A DNA stretch of 64,000 bases from assembly GCF_008831285.2 (NCBI RefSeq), contig NC_045146.1:24631703-24695702 (forward strand), written 5' to 3'. The stretch's first letter is position 1. Every line of letters starts with the position of its first letter. Made by a program: the position numbers and the translations under genes. This document shows positions 62,107 to 64,000 of the stretch, one piece after another. The notes under the pieces were generated by a model. It was not told the DNA's origin. It saw only the letters and a list, made by a program, of their open reading frames with translations, and did not search any database. Origin of the DNA: Nymphaea colorata. Taxonomy: Eukaryota; Streptophyta; Magnoliopsida; Nymphaeales; Nymphaeaceae.

Positions 62107-64000
62107 TTATCTAGATAAAGAGGCACTGAGCCAGAAGATGGGAAACTTCGATTAAACACAACAAAAGCACAAAATTCATGAGGAAACAAAAGGAGGACCA
62201 TCATCGTAAGGGGGGAAAAGTTGGATGAACTTTATGTGGAAGAAATGGCATAAAGGAAAAGGTGAAGGGCTCCCAAGTTTTGGAGAAATCACAGGCGCCA
62301 GAAGCAATGTTGATCCAGTATTGACTACTAAGGGGGCATTCGATTGCTTCGAATTTGAAACCTATAAATATAATGCAGATCTACATGCCATTGTTGATGT
62401 GGGAGAAGATCCATGGTTCATCAAACTGATGATCTTAAGTCCTGATCTAAGATCCTTACTTCACTTCTTTGCATTGAGAAAAGTTTGTATTTAAGAGCGA
62501 GGTTGCAAGAGAGGCTGAAACCGCGGTTCTCAGATCTCAAATTCGAAGCTATCAAATGTCCATTAAAGGCTGTTTGCCTTGAAAATTTAGTTGAAACTTC
62601 CTTTTAAAAATATTTCTACTGGAGGATGAAGTTTCTATCAATAATTGAATATGAGGGTTTTGCTATTCATTATGAAATTGAATGTTGTGCTTTTATCAGG
62701 AAGGTCAACAGATTGGATTCCAACGGATATAGCCTTATTGTATCTTATTTAGCGGATGGTGGCACATTTAAATTTAAATTCAGATTCAAATAAAAAAAAA
62801 CAATAAGTTTAGCATACAAAACCGAACCCGACTTTGAAATTTATAAACTGAATCTTACCCAATTCAATTTTTAAATTCACAACAAAAAAAAATCCAAAGC
62901 TGACTTTTAAATACACAACTGTATTTGAACCACATCATAATGATATGTTAAGAACCAAATTTCTAAATGCATGGCTATTGGTATACCAGATATTTATTTA
63001 AAACTGAATTCATATCCAACAATATATCATTCCTAATTAGCTTTGAATTGGATTTAATTTCTTAATCAGATGTTAATTTTTTTTCCATATCGGATTTCTT
63101 TTTTGAAGCAGTTTGGTAGGATGTATGTTCCGACTCTACTCAGTCGACATCCCTAACTTTTATTAAATATTATGTTTTATCAAAATCATTTTTGAAGAGT
63201 ACATCTTTTTGGGGAGAATAAACATTTTGTCAATTCAAAATTCATTTGTGGAACTCCTTATAAGTAGGATAAAATCTTTGTTACAAAGTGACACCGAGAC
63301 TGGTTTGAGTGACATGATTAGTCGCCTGCCAATTGTTGATTTACGGGTGGATTTGGCCTACAGGATATAACATAATCACTTTAAATTTCGTGAAAGGAAT
63401 ACTTTAAGGAGCTGTTTGGCAAAAATGTTATTGTTTCATGAATCTAATCTAAAGTTTGACATAGACATATGGTACACAGTATTGCACGAACAAGCTGCTT
63501 CAAACTTGGGAGTAAATTCATCAATTCAGCACAAAATCAATTTTCTCGAACTTGGTTTCTAGCGCAGAAAAATATCTGAATCTGATTGAGCATTGTCATT
63601 TGTTCATCTGAATCCAAATTAGACTATGGAAACCTGACAAGTTAGATGTTATAACAGTTATATCCGAGGTTCCATCTAAATCCTTATTCAGACCCTTTTC
63701 GATACTGCCAACCATAAAAGGAAATGGACATGAATTCCTCTAACTCGATTCAAGCGCCAGTTTGGACTCGAGCTCAAAAATCACACACAGATATATATAT
63801 ATATACATATCTGTGAGCGCGGTCTGCTCTTAAGACTTTAATGGAATCATGTTTTAATTAGATTACATGGGATAGATATTTATATGAAAGAAATCTAAAC
63901 GTAAGCGTGTTTGCAGAAAATACTTACGCATCTATTTTGAAAAGTTCATTTCTGCAGTATTCAGACTTGGTTATAATTTCCTCATCTGAATCTTCAAATT
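58766..64000. other. Gene-free AT-rich sequence
   Basis: No coding gene, RNA gene or intact mobile element recognised. TA runs occur at about 60782-60800, 62069-62102 and 63789-63806. A TCGAACTCG-rich stretch lies at 60820-61165. Confidence 0.5.
60820..61165. repeat. TCGAACTCG-rich dispersed repeat
   Basis: Repeated short motifs such as TCGAACTCG, AACTCGAGT and CGAGTTCGAGTCGAACCCGA end with TTGCACAGCCCTGG. This style of sequence is common in plant non-coding dispersed repeats; I could not assign a class. Confidence 0.5.

Noticed and set aside
62225-62494. 89-codon plus-strand frame starting MNFMWKKWHKGKGEG
   Set aside because: No recognisable domain, no flanking exon with matching phase and no similarity to any neighbour; kept as unexplained sequence, not a gene.
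1-64000. CRISPR arrays, operons, integrons or phage genes
   Set aside because: The intron-split plant genes and repeats show a eukaryotic nuclear sequence; no regular spacer arrays were seen.

Overview
This is a nuclear chromosome segment from a flowering plant. It is AT-rich, and its genes are split by spliceosomal introns with GT-AG junctions. The recognised families are plant types: a PNS1-type choline-transporter-like protein, single-domain STR rhodaneses, an ER-type CYP21-1 cyclophilin, an MFSD5-type molybdate-anion transporter and a class III acyl-CoA-binding protein. The spacers hold decayed LINE, SINE-like and MITE sequence plus microsatellites. The species cannot be named from the sequence alone. 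All exon structures were assembled by hand by matching reading phases at splice sites.

Layout (every intact gene is on the minus strand): a decayed LINE reverse transcriptase on the plus strand (about 0.46-1.8 kb); choline transporter-like gene (3.8-8.3 kb); three tandem rhodanese genes STR-A (9.7-11.75 kb), STR-B (16.7-19.1 kb) and STR-C (21.0-22.1 kb); cyclophilin CYP21-1 (24.6-29.5 kb); two near-identical MFSD5-like transporter genes, MFS-A (31.4-36.7 kb) and MFS-B (39.2-44.2 kb), in a direct duplication of 7.5-8.7 kb; a third, older MFSD5 copy that is a pseudogene with its 3' part inverted (45.9-48.8 kb); an ACBP3-like gene (50.0-54.6 kb); and about 9 kb of gene-free sequence to the end.

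The main biology is local gene duplication. STR-A and STR-B carry extra 5' exons that look like degenerate tandem copies of the rhodanese beta-strand exon. All have the same phase, so each can be included or skipped without a frameshift. In the MFSD5 cluster, a hAT-like MITE with an exact 8-bp target-site duplication in MFS-B, and an empty site in the pseudogene, orders the two duplication events. A 30-bp palindromic insertion, a lost stop codon and a changed MFS motif-A glycine mark MFS-B as diverging from MFS-A. A tRNA-like SINE family is recognisable in at least five places. The genes do not form an obvious pathway; they are ordinary neighbours.
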